A stretch of 64,000 bases of DNA. Source: Rugalucina vietnamica. Taxonomy: Eukaryota > Mollusca > Bivalvia > Lucinida > Lucinidae. The notes below the pieces were generated by a model that made no database searches, had not been told where the DNA came from, and was given only the letters and a program-made list of their open reading frames with translations. The translations under genes and the position numbers were made by a program. Location of the stretch: the NCBI GenBank assembly GCA_964017185.1, contig OZ024874.1, forward strand, positions 21,126,457 through 21,190,456. The letters are read 5' to 3'. Each line of letters begins with the position of its first letter. Position 1 is the first letter of the stretch. Positions 16,931 to 27,705 of the stretch are shown piece after piece.

Positions 16931-17542
16931 TTAAACATAATGTATGGTCTATGCCATCCAGACCGTGGCATAACAGTGACGTCATTTGAATTACCGTGCG
17001 TAGCAAATAACCGGCTAACTTGGTTCAGGTTTATCCCTTACTGTCTGGCAATAAAAGACTTAGTCCAACACCAGCATCTCACATACAGGTAAGTACTGCG
17101 TCATCGGTCCTTCATTAAGACATGCCTTCTTATGAACCGCAAGACTTTTATTCATAAGGATATCCCAAGAAAAAGCCTGAGCAGTGTTCTAAAACATGTA
17201 TTTTTTATGGCTTCAACCCTTCAATGTATTATTCTATAGCTATAACTGTAATGGAAAAGTTCCATGTAGATATCCATCCGAGAAAAAAAGAAGTCCGGTT
17301 TTAAAAGATTGTTTATTCGTCAATATGATTATTTTAGGATGTAAAGCTGTAGACATACAAAAAGTAAATAGATTGTTTTTTCAACTGGGACACTTAAAAG
17401 TTTGAAAGTTACTAACGTTTCAAATTAAAAAGACTGCTTAGAGGCCATGGGTAGTGATTCGGTCGGCGGTCATCAGTCTTCTGTCTTTGCGAGCCTTAGG
17501 CATATTCGTCCCCAATTATTTCGATACAAATTGTTATTTCGG

Positions 17543-18356
17543 TTTCTAATCTATAAACGACGTTTGGGGTTGTGAAAATGTGGATATCATTGATAAATTT
17601 TATCTAAAATATTGTAAGTCTTTGTTAGATGTAAAACAAGCAACACCTAGTGTTATGATTCACGGTGAACTTGGTACTATGCCATTACATTTGAAAATAA
17701 AAAGTAGAGTCTTAAATTTTTGGTACAGGATAGTAAGCGGTAAAAATGATAAAATCTGCTACAAGCTTTATCAACTTATGCACTATCTGCATGTTAATGA
17801 CTTGTTTCACTCGGATTGGATAAAAACTGTACATGATACTCTTAATCATTTGGGTCTCTCAGATATGTGGTTGTCTCATGACACATTTTATTCTCAGGCA
17901 GCTTTTAAAAACAAGATCAAAAGTCGGTTAAATGATCAATATAAGCAGGAATGGAAAAGTAAAATTGATGAGTCAGAAAAATGTTTGAATTACAGATTAT
18001 ACAAAAAGGAGCTTAAGTTTGAAAGCTATTTGAATATTTTATCTTTACCTTTGGCCAAATATATATGTAAATTTAGGTGCCTAAGTCATAAATTACCCAT
18101 TGAAAGGGGACGTTTTTTAAATATTGATAGGAATGAACGCATTTGTCAGTTGTGTAATAAGGATGAGTTAGGAGACGAATTTCATTACTTGTTTTGCTGT
18201 GATTTCTTTAACAGCAGTAGACGTAAATTTCTTCCTACTTGGAGCTTGCAGTCACCAAATACACTAAAATTAGAACAGTTAATGACTTCTATTGATAGAT
18301 CAGTTTTGACCAAACTAGCACTTTTCATTAAGATAGTTTTGACTAAATTTAAATAA
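17543..18356 (+). pseudogene. LINE reverse transcriptase C-terminal fragment
   Basis: An open frame of about 270 codons without a start Met of its own: it runs upstream of 17580 through VWGCENVDI to a stop near 17543. The C-terminus has a zinc-knuckle-like ICQLCNKDE...FHYLFCC segment typical of the tail of non-LTR retrotransposon ORF2 proteins in molluscs. The catalytic part is missing, so it is a 5'-truncated insertion. The frame is intact over its length, which suggests a fairly young copy. The following 400 bp, up to (TAA)n near 18770, are probably its 3' UTR. Confidence 0.65.
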
Positions 18357-19084
18357 TTTTGAAACTACCATCTTCCTCTATATTTTAACCTGTGTTGTAA
18401 CAATATGTATATCTTTTATCAGGCCTTCACCCTGTTTTTCCTGGATGTTTGCACTCTCTTTATGAAATCTAGTTATCTTAACTGTAAATGGCGAAAAAGT
18501 GGGTTGAGTGTGGGTGTCCGGAATTAACAGGGTGTTGGCCCATAATGATGTGTTTCATTCAAAAAACTTTTCTGCAATAGTTTTTCATAAATGTGTTTCA
18601 CGTGCCATTTTATATGTTTGTATATATGTTTGTTCATGTTCCATTTTAGCTCCTATGCCTGCAATGGGCCTGGAGTAAATAAAAATCTTGTTGTAAAAAT
18701 CTTGTTGTGACATGCTTAAGACATGATTTCTATCATTGATTATGCCTGTAGTGCCTGTCTGTTCTTCATAATAATAATAGTTCATCGCGGTTTGTATTTA
18801 GCGCTACACTGCCGTGGTCACTTTTTTTATGATAACCTCGAAGGTACGAATGAAGCCGAGATAGCCTGATTCTCTTTTCTCTTCTAATCAAGGGCGGGAA
18901 AATGATTCGGTATCAATTAAGCATGGCACTGGTTCCTATTCCGAATATATTTACATATAACATAAACCTGATAACGGGAAACCAGCCGATAATATATTTT
19001 TAGATTATTATTTATAGACCATAAATATTAATGATAACATGAGTAATGCCGTTAAAAGTCTGTCGGCCCCATTAGCTCAGTGTT

Positions 19085-19086
<2 letters not shown>
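18357..19086. other. LINE 3' UTR and unassigned sequence
   Basis: No exon seen. Near 19062-19086, CCCCATTAGCTCAGTGTTCA looks like the 5' part of a tRNA (A box) and is cut by poly-T, perhaps a truncated SINE head. Confidence 0.35.

Positions 19087-19124
<38 letters not shown>
19087..19124 (+). repeat. poly-T tract (38 nt)
   Basis: Uninterrupted T run. Confidence 0.97.
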
Positions 19125-19126
<2 letters not shown>

Positions 19127-19264
19127 CATAATAAGCCTCTTTTCTTTCTTCATTCGTTTTTATTCTTCCTTTTTTATGGAGTCTATTTAGCAGTACACTG
19201 AAAAAAGTTGTTCAGTACTGGCGATAACTGGTAGGCACAGACAGATGAATGTTGCATTATCAAA

Positions 19265-19435
19265 TGAGCCGCGTCACAAGAAAACCGGATTTTTGCCTAT
19301 GCGAAAACAAAGGCGCAGATCAGCTTCGCAGTAACTGCGAAGCTGATCAGCGCCTTTGTTTTCGCTACACGGATAGTACACTTTCTCTTCTTATTAAATC
19401 CGAAATTTCAAGCTTCTATGCTGCTTCGGGGACTG
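19265..19435 (+). mobile_element. palindromic MITE family, left part
   Basis: Begins TGAGCCGCGTCACAAGAAAA, contains the AGATCAGCTTCGCAG palindrome (arm sequence slightly different from the 16377 copy), and breaks into a family-E copy where the right end should be. Confidence 0.82.
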
Positions 19436-19700
19436 GTCATGTTGGGATGTTGCCTCCATTTTACAGGACTTTTACCCAAAATGAGGATGTCATCACATCC
19501 AACAAGTGCTTGAAGTATAACTATCCAACTAAGACACAAAAGGCTTATACGTATGGATGGTTTGACTTGAAATGTTTCCTCGGCAGGCTCAGACAAGCGC
19601 GGTTAACCAGTAATCAGTCAGCAGTGTATTTAGCTTTACCTGAAGGCACAAGTAGCCTATATCTATTTCTTTAGGCCCCAATGGGAGGGGGGCCCATAGT
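19436..19700 (+). repeat. dispersed repeat family E, copy 2
   Basis: GGTCATGTTGGGATGTTGCC, AGGATGTCAT and GGCAGGCTCAGACAAGCGCG blocks match the other family members. The open frame across this and the preceding MITE is accidental. Confidence 0.7.
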
Positions 19701-21216
19701 CTCTATGGTGAAAATAGCAGTCACAAATGATTAGCGTGTGTCTAAGGTGTGTACAGGTCGTATAATAATCGGATTGCATGTACTTTTGTACAGTTATATG
19801 TTAAGCACACAATACAGTATAGGCGCGTATCAAACGTTTAATGTAACGCGTGTTGAACTTATTCGTATAAGACACATACCCGAGACACGTCGAGCTTTAA
19901 GCATGCTGCATGCTTAAAATACACCAAGCGTACAGAACGCACATGTCCGAGGTTTGTGGACACCTTGGCTAGCAGGAAAAGTAAAGTGCTGTTGTTTAAG
20001 TTTTTTTTTTGTTTTTGTATAAATATAAGCAGCAATATCTTATGAGCATATTTGAGGAATTTGTTTCAATTTGAAGTATCAACACGTTAAATATGACATA
20101 TTTGCTACTTAAGCGTACGTAGGGCCACACGGGACAGGTGACAAAACGTCAACAAAATGTGACGATTTTCATATTGTGTTTTTTCCCTGTCAAACGGCAC
20201 TTAAATATGTTATAACATTAAAACATTTCGTCCTAAAACCAAATAACACGGACTTCAGTTTCAGAAAGATTCCGACTTGGCGGCAGTGTTGTTTGATTTA
20301 TGTGAAAAAAAAATCAGAAGCAGACCGAAAACTCTGTTTGAAATAATGGCGTAATTTGACGTCGGAGAACAGCCGACGCCGATTGTATGTTTCGGAAATC
20401 ACCCACAGATACGATGAAAATGTTACAAACAACAGAAACGTCATCGGTCTTTCAGTTACTATTTAGTTCTCAGTAGTTGTGGCACAGACGATTTTCAGCT
20501 GCTCAGAAGTCCACCTATGATGATAAACGGAAGATCACCTGTCTGGCATGCTCGCCGCAAGAAATTGTTACACATGTTCAACAGGTGGACGAACAATTTT
20601 GCGAGAATTGGTACGGCGTATCTGCATTTGACAGCTGGATACACAGGCATAAAAATGTTGATAGCCAAGGATCTTTCGTTTAAAAAAAAACACCCTGAAA
20701 CAAATGTATAACGTGCTGGCGGCTTAAAATGTCAAGTAACGTCATATAGAGACGTTGACCTTTGCCCCGCACTCGGTTCGGAAGTGCAGGGAAAAGGCTG
20801 TAGATGACGTGTTTTGTCAGATTTCAATAAAATTTCTTGTATATTTGCTTATAAAATACTTTTGCAAAAGCAGATATATTCATTTTTCTGTTGAAAATAT
20901 AAATGGTGTACACGAACTTTTCTGACAAACCACGTATGTATGTCTATGGAAATACATTGGTTGAATTTGCGGCATATTTTTCCACACGCTCGGTGCGCGC
21001 TTTGTCTTATACGTTATTGACTGCGATAGAAAATTGAAGCTATTGATATGACACTTGTGTCATATCTTTTCTTGTATACAAATAAAAATAAAACCTTTAA
21101 GAGCAGTGAACATACTAATGAGAAAGGGGATGGGCCATACTTTCTGCATTCTGCATTTTTTCAACCTTAAACGAAGACAACGCTGTACACTGTCCTGTTT
21201 GAAAAGGTACACTTTC

Positions 21217-21219
<3 letters not shown>
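19700..21219. other. unassigned intergenic stretch
   Basis: No supported gene. Short frames at 20477-20711 overlap each other and show no motif. Repeated GACGTC/AACGTC words suggest degenerate repeat DNA. Confidence 0.4.

Positions 21220-21274
<55 letters not shown>
21220..21274 (+). repeat. poly-T tract (55 nt)
   Basis: Lies about 60 bp downstream of the GPCR stop codon (minus strand), where it reads as poly-A. Confidence 0.97.
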
Positions 21275-21333
21275 CACGCATCGGTGCACCGCAGAACACG
21301 CAGCGCCCATGGGCCAAGATTTGCCTACAAAGT

Positions 21334-22282
21334 CTATGTAGCCACTCTGAAACGTCTTCCCCAAGGAAATGCAGCTTTAAAGTCTTCTCTGAATTGCCTT
21401 GCGCTGATAACGTAAAGAAAAAAGTTAATGGCGAAGTTTACATAGGCCATATTAAAGGCGATTGTCGTGCAGAGATAGCCTATAGCATGGTTAGCCGCAT
21501 TGAACAAATCAGGATCGCTGAATAAGTATGGGCGAATAATGAAATAAATACCTCCAGGGAGTGTCAGACAGAAGAATGTCAAACTGACTGTGACGGCCAT
21601 AATGATCATCTGTCGATTGTTGCGATTTCTGTTCCTGACCGACTCGACATTCATTAGATGGCTTGCCTGTTTCGTCGATTTTATCGCCGCTTTAACGGTC
21701 ATAATGTTCGTTACAATAATGACGATGCTGGGCAAAATGAAATAAACCGACGTGTCAATCCAGGCGAAGTAAACGCCGAGGAAGTACGCATAATCTTCGT
21801 CGACGTAACCACAAAAAGAGACATTTGCTATGGTGATTAACTTGAACCCATAAAGTTCGTGCACATTGATTATAAAAACAAAACCGAAAGTGATGCTTAT
21901 GATGATCAACGCCGACTTTCCACTTCCTAACAGTTCCCTCTTCAGTGGGAAACAAGAACACACCATTCTGTCGGTGGACAATGTAGCGACGAGGAGAGAT
22001 GACCACATCCTGCATACGTGCAGCATGAATCCAAATATCTTGCAAGATGTCACACTGAGCATTATATCAATGCCAAAGGCATAAAACAGCCAGGCGTTGA
22101 GAGCAATGAAGTAGAGAGAGGCGGTATCAGCAACAGCAAGTGCACCTAGATAGATCACGAAAGAGATTTTCTTGCCTCGTTTGCTGGTGACGGTTAGGAG
22201 TGTTAAGGCGTTGCCCACGGTTCCTACTAAAATACACAGAGGTGGTACAACCATCCATACATATCTGAGAGAAATCAACATT
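21334..22282 (-). CDS. rhodopsin-type (class A) GPCR, terminal exon
   Basis: Encodes 315 residues from MLISLRY to the stop, covering seven hydrophobic segments. Landmarks: GNALTLL in TM1, LAVAD in TM2, STDRM after TM3 (DRY variant with Met for Tyr), a Cys in the second outer loop (SFCGYV), FxxxLP-like FCLTLP in TM6, and NFFLY in TM7 in place of NPxxY. The C-tail is short. Overall it resembles invertebrate orphan/peptide receptors; the ligand is unknown. The open frame continues upstream to 22404, but that part lies across a TTTTCAG acceptor (exon begins 22282) and inside an 815-bp transposon, so it is not credible as the true N-terminus. A tiny upstream exon at 23239-23232 (ATG GCG AG, then GTATTG) would join in phase, but this is only a candidate. 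Confidence 0.78.
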
Positions 22283-22303
22283 CTGAAAAGTAAATAACGA
22301 ATT

Positions 22304-23118
22304 TTAAAAGGGTAAACATTACTATTGTTTATGAGCATACTGTTTGCGCAACGTATGTGCATGTTACGCGTAGTTTTTGACGTCGTTTTGTTTTGATTTC
22401 TCAATGACGTTGCAAGCTGTAGAATCTTATTCTGTTTGTTTCTGCATAATTAAGTCCTAAAGCGGGTATACATATTGCTCATTTTATTTGAAAAGAAGTT
22501 CTGTGGCAATTGATATGCCCAAATTCGTGTATATAAGGTTAATTTTATGTGAAAACGTTTATTTCACTGTTGATATCGTCGAATAGATATACGCGACGCC
22601 AGTGCAACGTTTGGCGTTAAAACGAAAAGGGCGGGAATATTGAAAGTTTTTTCTCTATATCTTTCAACGCAATCCGGTGACCCCGACTTTTTATTTGAAC
22701 TTTTAAACGGTTACCACTTTTCCTATCTGTTGGTGTAATTTAATCAAAATCATATGCGTAGTTTAGGAGATATCGCAAAATTACGTACTTTTTCCAGGTT
22801 TGAAAAGATGGCGGGAAAATTAATTTTGCATGTAATCTCCTCAGTTTAAGAGCAAACAGTATCAAAATGTAAGAAAGTAACAATCATCGTGTGTTTTAAG
22901 TTGTTTTGCAGTAATAGCATATATATTAAAACATATGTCCGCTGCGAGTGCGGTTTTCTGAAAAATTCGAGAAACATCCAAAAAGTTCTGATACCATGGA
23001 AACGGGGCCGGTGACACCACTTTTATTTCGATTTTAGTCCAAGGATACAATTATCTTGACGCATAGCAAGTTTCATGAAAATCATATGCGGGAATTAAAT
23101 AGTAATGTTTCCCTTTAA
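22304..23118. mobile_element. TTAA-bounded inverted-repeat transposon, 815 bp
   Basis: Bounded by TTAA at both ends, with short inverted ends (AAGGGTAAACATTACTAT versus AGGGAAACATTACTAT). A second copy, in opposite orientation, lies at 51525-52325. No transposase frame, so non-autonomous. TTAA targeting is typical of piggyBac-type elements; that class is inference. The inner end starts 18 bp upstream of the GPCR splice acceptor. Confidence 0.8.
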
Positions 23119-23569
23119 TAACAAATTACAAATTAATTGCATTCATGTACATTAATTTCATTAACAAAATGTGTTATTTCTTATGTGTTTTCTTTTCGAG
23201 AATAAGTAAGTTATAGAAACAAAAACAATACCTCGCCATCTTTTTCACGCATTTACTAGGGACTAGTAACTATTAGATTTATTCCACTATGTCTCAATAA
23301 AATCGCCGTTTTTCACCTGCGACACCAAAGAGTTCGTGCTTTAATGTGTTGCGCCAATGCGCCAACATGTAACAGAAATTGTATAACAGCTCGAATAACT
23401 GTTTTAATATACAGTACTTCTCATTAAATCAAATCTCGATAACATATTCTTGCTAAATTCTAGCAATCTAATGCAGAAAAGAGGAGGAGGGGACTGAATT
23501 TATATGTCTGTTACCATGCTGAGTTCAATAAAGACTAATGGTGAATGTTAGAAATATTTCTATCAAGAA
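23119..23569. other. unassigned stretch upstream of the GPCR exon
   Basis: AT-rich. Contains the candidate start exon ATGGCGAG at 23239-23232 on the minus strand, followed by a GTATTG donor. Nothing else seen. Confidence 0.3.
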
Positions 23570-23830
23570 ATAAGGCGCCTGTAAAACTAGTTAAAGCCAG
23601 TATTCGTACTTCTGTGGTAGTTCTAATTGTTTAATGTTTTGGTGTTGAATTTTTGTGCTGTTTGCACATTATGTACGTTTGCATATTTTTAGTTAAGTTT
23701 GGGTAACTCAGTGGCCGCCTATTGGGAAATAGCAGCTTACTCGGCCTACGATATGATTTTTTAGTATCAGTGCCTGATTGTTAATGGTTAATTTAGTTTT
23801 TTCCTACTTCGTTTGTTTGGAGTTGAAAGG
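23570..23830 (+). repeat. family-A copy
   Basis: AAGGCGCCTGTAAAAC through GTGGCCGCCTATTGGG and TCGGCCTACGATATG match 7150-7400 in order. Confidence 0.8.
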
Positions 23831-24730
23831 ACAGGGTTCACGAATTGCCAAAATCGGCCCTGTATCAGAAATTAATGAAATTTGGATACAAGATAGATGT
23901 TGGTGTCCTGGGATCAAAAATGCATTTTTGAAACGTGTGACGTAATTATAAAGCATTTCTGACGTCATTAACTTACCCTACCCCACGCGACGTGGGTAGT
24001 GAATTTATAACGTTAATGACGTTATATAATTATATGTTCGTCGTTGCAGCGTTATGTATGCAACATCTTCTGCTCGCACTCACTGACCACCAGTAAGAAA
24101 TGGATATTATTGCTACCGTGACTCTGTTAGTCTTTGATTGGTACATCCTGTGTTACACAGGTGCGATCCCGTAACATTAAACTTCATTCATCAGCGATGA
24201 ACGTAGGACACGAAATGAACGTATGCCACAGTTCCATTGTAAGGTTAATATCTCCAGTAGCCCGATATCTACAGTGCGCTAATCTAAAGTATGTACCATG
24301 ATTATTACAGTTTTCCAAAATATGAGATCGATGAGAAATAAATAATCTAGAGACCCATATCGGTAACACCGAAAAGTGTACAAAAACGTCATGATAGAAA
24401 CGCAGAGTTTGTTGCCCTTGCACAAATATCGGGTCGTGACATCAGTCTGCCAATTAAAAAAAAGAACATTATTTTGCTCCCTCGGTCCATTATCATGTTT
24501 AAAACAAGACACGCATCTGCTGTTGGACGCGCCAATACGCCAACTACGTGACGAGATATTACAGATGCACGTTCCCGTCACGCATGGTGAGGACGGCAAT
24601 GAATAAAATGTGTAAATTCTTTTAAACGTATAGGCCAGTTTCTCACGATATCAACAGGCGTTTATTAATGAAGACGAAAGCCGTGAAGTAAATGGGCAAT
24701 TCGCGAGCGAGCGCTGTTAATACACGATTT
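23831..24730. other. unassigned intergenic stretch
   Basis: Contains a small imperfect palindrome near 23960-24025 around CCCTACCCCACGCGACGTGG with GACGTCATTAAC / GTTAATGACGTT outer arms. Overlapping short frames at 24184-24606 have no motif. No gene is supported. Confidence 0.4.
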
Positions 24731-24996
24731 GCGCCGCATCGTGAGAAAACCGGATTTTTGCCTATGCGAAAACAAAGGCGCAGATCAGCTTCGCAGTCAC
24801 AATCAGCTTCGCAGTGACTGCGAAGGTCACTGCGAAGCTGATCAGCGCCTTTGTTTTCGCTACACGGATAGTATAATTTCTCTTCTTCTTAAATCCGAAA
24901 TTTCAAGCTTGTAGCCTGCTTCAGTAACCGTACAGGTCGGTTTGTGTAGGACCTGGTCGGAAACCCCGAAGACCGGTTTTCTCGCGTCGCAGCTCA
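24731..24996. mobile_element. palindromic MITE family, copy with expanded core
   Basis: 266 bp with both inverted ends. The central palindrome carries an extra AATCAGCTTCGCAGTGAC-type repeat, so the core has three hairpin-forming arms instead of two. Confidence 0.85.
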
Positions 24997-25110
24997 TTTT
25001 TACTTATGCTTATTCTATTTTACGCGTTACCGGGCGGCATGCAAAACACGTGCTAACATGAGTAACTGAAATAAAAAGTTTTGACATGCATAAAAATGTG
25101 ACGAGGCTTA

Positions 25111-25424
25111 ATGCACCAGTCATTTATATCCACACACCCCTGGGGCCGAGGAATTGCGGGGCGTTTAACTTTTCAGTTTTTATAGTTCCGCTAAAAGCCC
25201 GGCAATGCGGGGTCAGATTTGTGGTAAAGTCCCTGCTAAAAGTTGCGGCTTCCCAGAGACGACTGTCAACAATGCGGAACAACACATTTTTACGGGATAT
25301 TAAAAGCCCGGCACATCCCCGGTACTGCCGGGACTTATCACAGGTTATATTCCGGCACTTTAGCCCCGCTGTGTCCCCGCTAACCCCTGCCCTAGAGTGG
25401 CAGCGATACAAATGGCTGGTGCAT
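25111..25424. mobile_element. inverted-repeat element, 314 bp (family F)
   Basis: Starts ATGCACCAGTCATTTATATC and ends with AATGGCTGGTGCAT. The interior is GC-rich (GCCCGGCA, CCCCGGTACTGCCGGG) compared with flanking DNA. A related left end occurs at 50290. Frames on both strands are incidental. Confidence 0.75.
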
Positions 25425-25731
25425 AAAATATAAAGCATCATCGAACATTAACAGTCGCAAGTTGCATGAATTACCATGAGATCCCAGTGTCTTAAGGCGA
25501 CATGCCTAGTGCATTTAGCGCGTGGACATGTCGGCGTCAATATCTTCTTAATTGGGAATAACATGTCACGATAGCGAGCGGTTTCCACACACCCGTATCG
25601 GTATTTGTAAATCGTAACTTTGATTTTTTCACGTACGAAATAATGGTTATGAACGTCTATCATGACATGTCGCAATGACCGAAACGAGAAAGTATAATTT
25701 TTATATCAAACATAAAAAAGTGCTTTCGAAA

Positions 25732-25734
<3 letters not shown>

Positions 25735-25783
<49 letters not shown>
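25735..25783 (+). repeat. poly-T tract (49 nt)
   Basis: Uninterrupted T run. Confidence 0.97.
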
Positions 25784-25977
25784 CGTTTTAAAGACCCTTT
25801 AAAATGTATTTTGATCTTTGATAGACGAAATTCCTTTTAAATAAAAAAATCCTATCTGATTTGATTGATAAAGAAAACATCCACATTATAATATTCAAAA
25901 CAATAAGGGAAAATGATTATTATCGGCCACATTATTTTCAAGGGAAGCAACTCGAATACATGTTGGCGACATTTTTA

Positions 25978-26150
25978 GTTAACTGAGTGGCCACCTATTG
26001 GGAAAATAGCTGCTCATTCGGCTTACGAAATGTTATCATGGTATAAGTACCTTATTGTTAGTTTGATTTTTTCCCGCCTCGGTTTTTGGAGTGGGGATCT
26101 TTTTCTGATTGCGCCTTTTCCTGATCGTTGCCTACTCGTACCTTTTTTTG
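25978..26150 (+). repeat. family-A copy
   Basis: TTAACTGAGTGGCCACCTATTGGG through CCTGATCGTTGCCTACTCG; a solo right end of the family, directly followed by family E. Confidence 0.85.
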
Positions 26151-26179
26151 TTTGAATTGATAGTTGTCTCAGTCAACCT

Positions 26180-26360
26180 ATGATCATGTCGGGGCGTTGC
26201 CTCCATTTTATGGGACTTGTAGCCTACCTAAAATAAGGATGTCATGACACCCAAAAAGGGCTTTAAATATAAACACCTAACAAAGCCAATACAGCTTATC
26301 TATTTCTTCACGCCCAAATGCCGGGGCGGGTGACCGGGGTCCCATATTGTCACCCGACTA
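26180..26360 (+). repeat. dispersed repeat family E, copy 3
   Basis: ATCATGTCGGGGCGTTGCC and AAGGATGTCATGACACCC blocks, ending in a GC-rich GGGTGACCGGGGTCCCAT tail like copy 2. Confidence 0.7.
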
Positions 26361-26529
26361 CCATTTATATATTGAGTAAACGTTGTTAAGTAGATCTACA
26401 TTTCGTAGACTAAGTATAATCGCGATAAAAGAAGAAGCAACTGCAAATTATCTTTTTCTTTTAAAATGGTTTGTATTGTTGTTTGATGCCCAGGACATTC
26501 ATACGGACAATCAACGATGAGTTTTATGC

Positions 26530-26603
26530 CGTTTACACGCGGTCGTGAGCCCGGGTTTGAAACCTCGGGCCTCTTGCGAGTTGCGACACCGCGCAGTCTC
26601 ATG
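26530..26603 (-). repeat. tRNA-like SINE head (candidate)
   Basis: On the minus strand, TGAGACTGCGCGGTGTCGC could serve as an A box and GAGGTTTCAAACCCGGGCTC as a B box, at tRNA-like spacing. I could not fold a convincing full cloverleaf, so it is not called a tRNA gene. Confidence 0.35.
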
Positions 26604-26879
26604 GGCTAACATAAGAAATGTCACGAAGAAGCTACATGTTTCTTTACAAGTAATTATTTGCAGTTCCGTGTATGGGCAATCTACATGTACGTCTATTTAA
26701 GGTCGTGACAAACCCGTTTGAATCAATCAACATTTGAAGCAATCTACGTTTAACAGAGTCATGGAAATGGTTAAACATTGGATCATTTCCGTTCAAAGGA
26801 TCGCCAGAACTATAGCAAAATGTTCTTTCTTTCTATGTTTATTTGTTTGTTAAAATGTGTTTTTGTGGTTTAGCGTACC

Positions 26880-27190
26880 GGTCAACAGCTGTGGTCATGT
26901 CGGGATGCTGCCAACATTTTATGGGACATTTAACCAAAATTAGGTTGTCATGGCATCCAAAAAGTGTTTAAATATAACCGCCCAAGTAAGCCAATATGGT
27001 TTGTATGTATGGGTGGTTTTGAATTGAACCATTTTTCCTGGGTAGGCTCAGACTGAGCGGTTAACCAGTGCACGTGTAATCAGATGGTCAGTCAAAAGCG
27101 TAGAAGCTTTGTCTGGAGGCACAAGCAGTCCGTCTTTTTCTTTACGTGCCAGTGGACGGGGCCTATATCTTCCCCCGACTTTGTTTATCT
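26880..27190 (+). repeat. dispersed repeat family E, copy 4
   Basis: The longest copy: GGTCATGTCGGGATGCTGCC, GGTAGGCTCAGACTGAGCGG, GTCTGGAGGCACAAGCAG and CGGGGCCTATATCTTCCC in order. Confidence 0.75.
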
Positions 27191-27519
27191 ATTATCTGTG
27201 CTGGAATCATATCTGGACGACCCATACTCTCTCTGGCACTTGAAGCCTTAGTTAAGTAATAACAAGCACAGATAGCTACAATATGTTTCGGTGTAAGCTG
27301 TCAACTCCGGAGAAGCAGACCTGTGGAATATGGTTGGTATCGGGGTGGTGTGTATACCCAGTACACTAATGAGTTGAGTACAAGCGACCGTTTTAGCTTG
27401 GAAGGAATGTATACAAGACCATCGCGTCGAAACGTTTAAGCCTTGGGAACAAAAGGCTATTGTTGTCCATTTTGCCGAATTATTAAGGTGGTAAACCGTG
27501 TGTAGACTTACACACAGAC

Positions 27520-27705
27520 AGAGTGAGCTCGAGTCCGTGACATAGTGTTTTAAGCTAATTGCCAAGTGCACAGCTGACATCGCGAGTTCGATTCCGAACT
27601 TGCCTTACCGGGATGAGACTTTAAACCGGGGTCCCGTCTCCATATGACCATGGCCATTGAGTGGAATGTAAAACACTACATTACCAATACAACCAATCAA
27701 TAGAT
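27520..27705 (+). repeat. tRNA-derived SINE (candidate)
   Basis: GTGACATAGTGTTTTAAGC resembles an A box and GCGAGTTCGATTCC an RNA polymerase III B box, at tRNA-like spacing. A GGGATGAGACTTTAAACCGG-type body and a CAATCAATAG tail follow. The layout fits a SINE. Confidence 0.5.

Noticed and set aside
19062..19086. Possible tRNA gene start
   Set aside because: Only an A-box-like segment is present before poly-T; no arm pairing or B box.
19249..19674. 141-codon frame
   Set aside because: Spans a palindromic MITE and a family-E repeat; similar peptides appear from other MITE copies (16497, 24729).
20477..20711. Two overlapping plus-strand frames of about 65 codons
   Set aside because: No motif, no splice support and frames overlap each other.
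22283..22404. Upstream 41 codons of the GPCR open frame as its true N-terminus
   Set aside because: They lie across a splice acceptor and within a dispersed transposon also present at 51.5-52.3 kb.
25086..25441. Frames of 115 and 105 codons on opposite strands
   Set aside because: Both lie in the GC-rich family-F element, where stops are scarce by composition.
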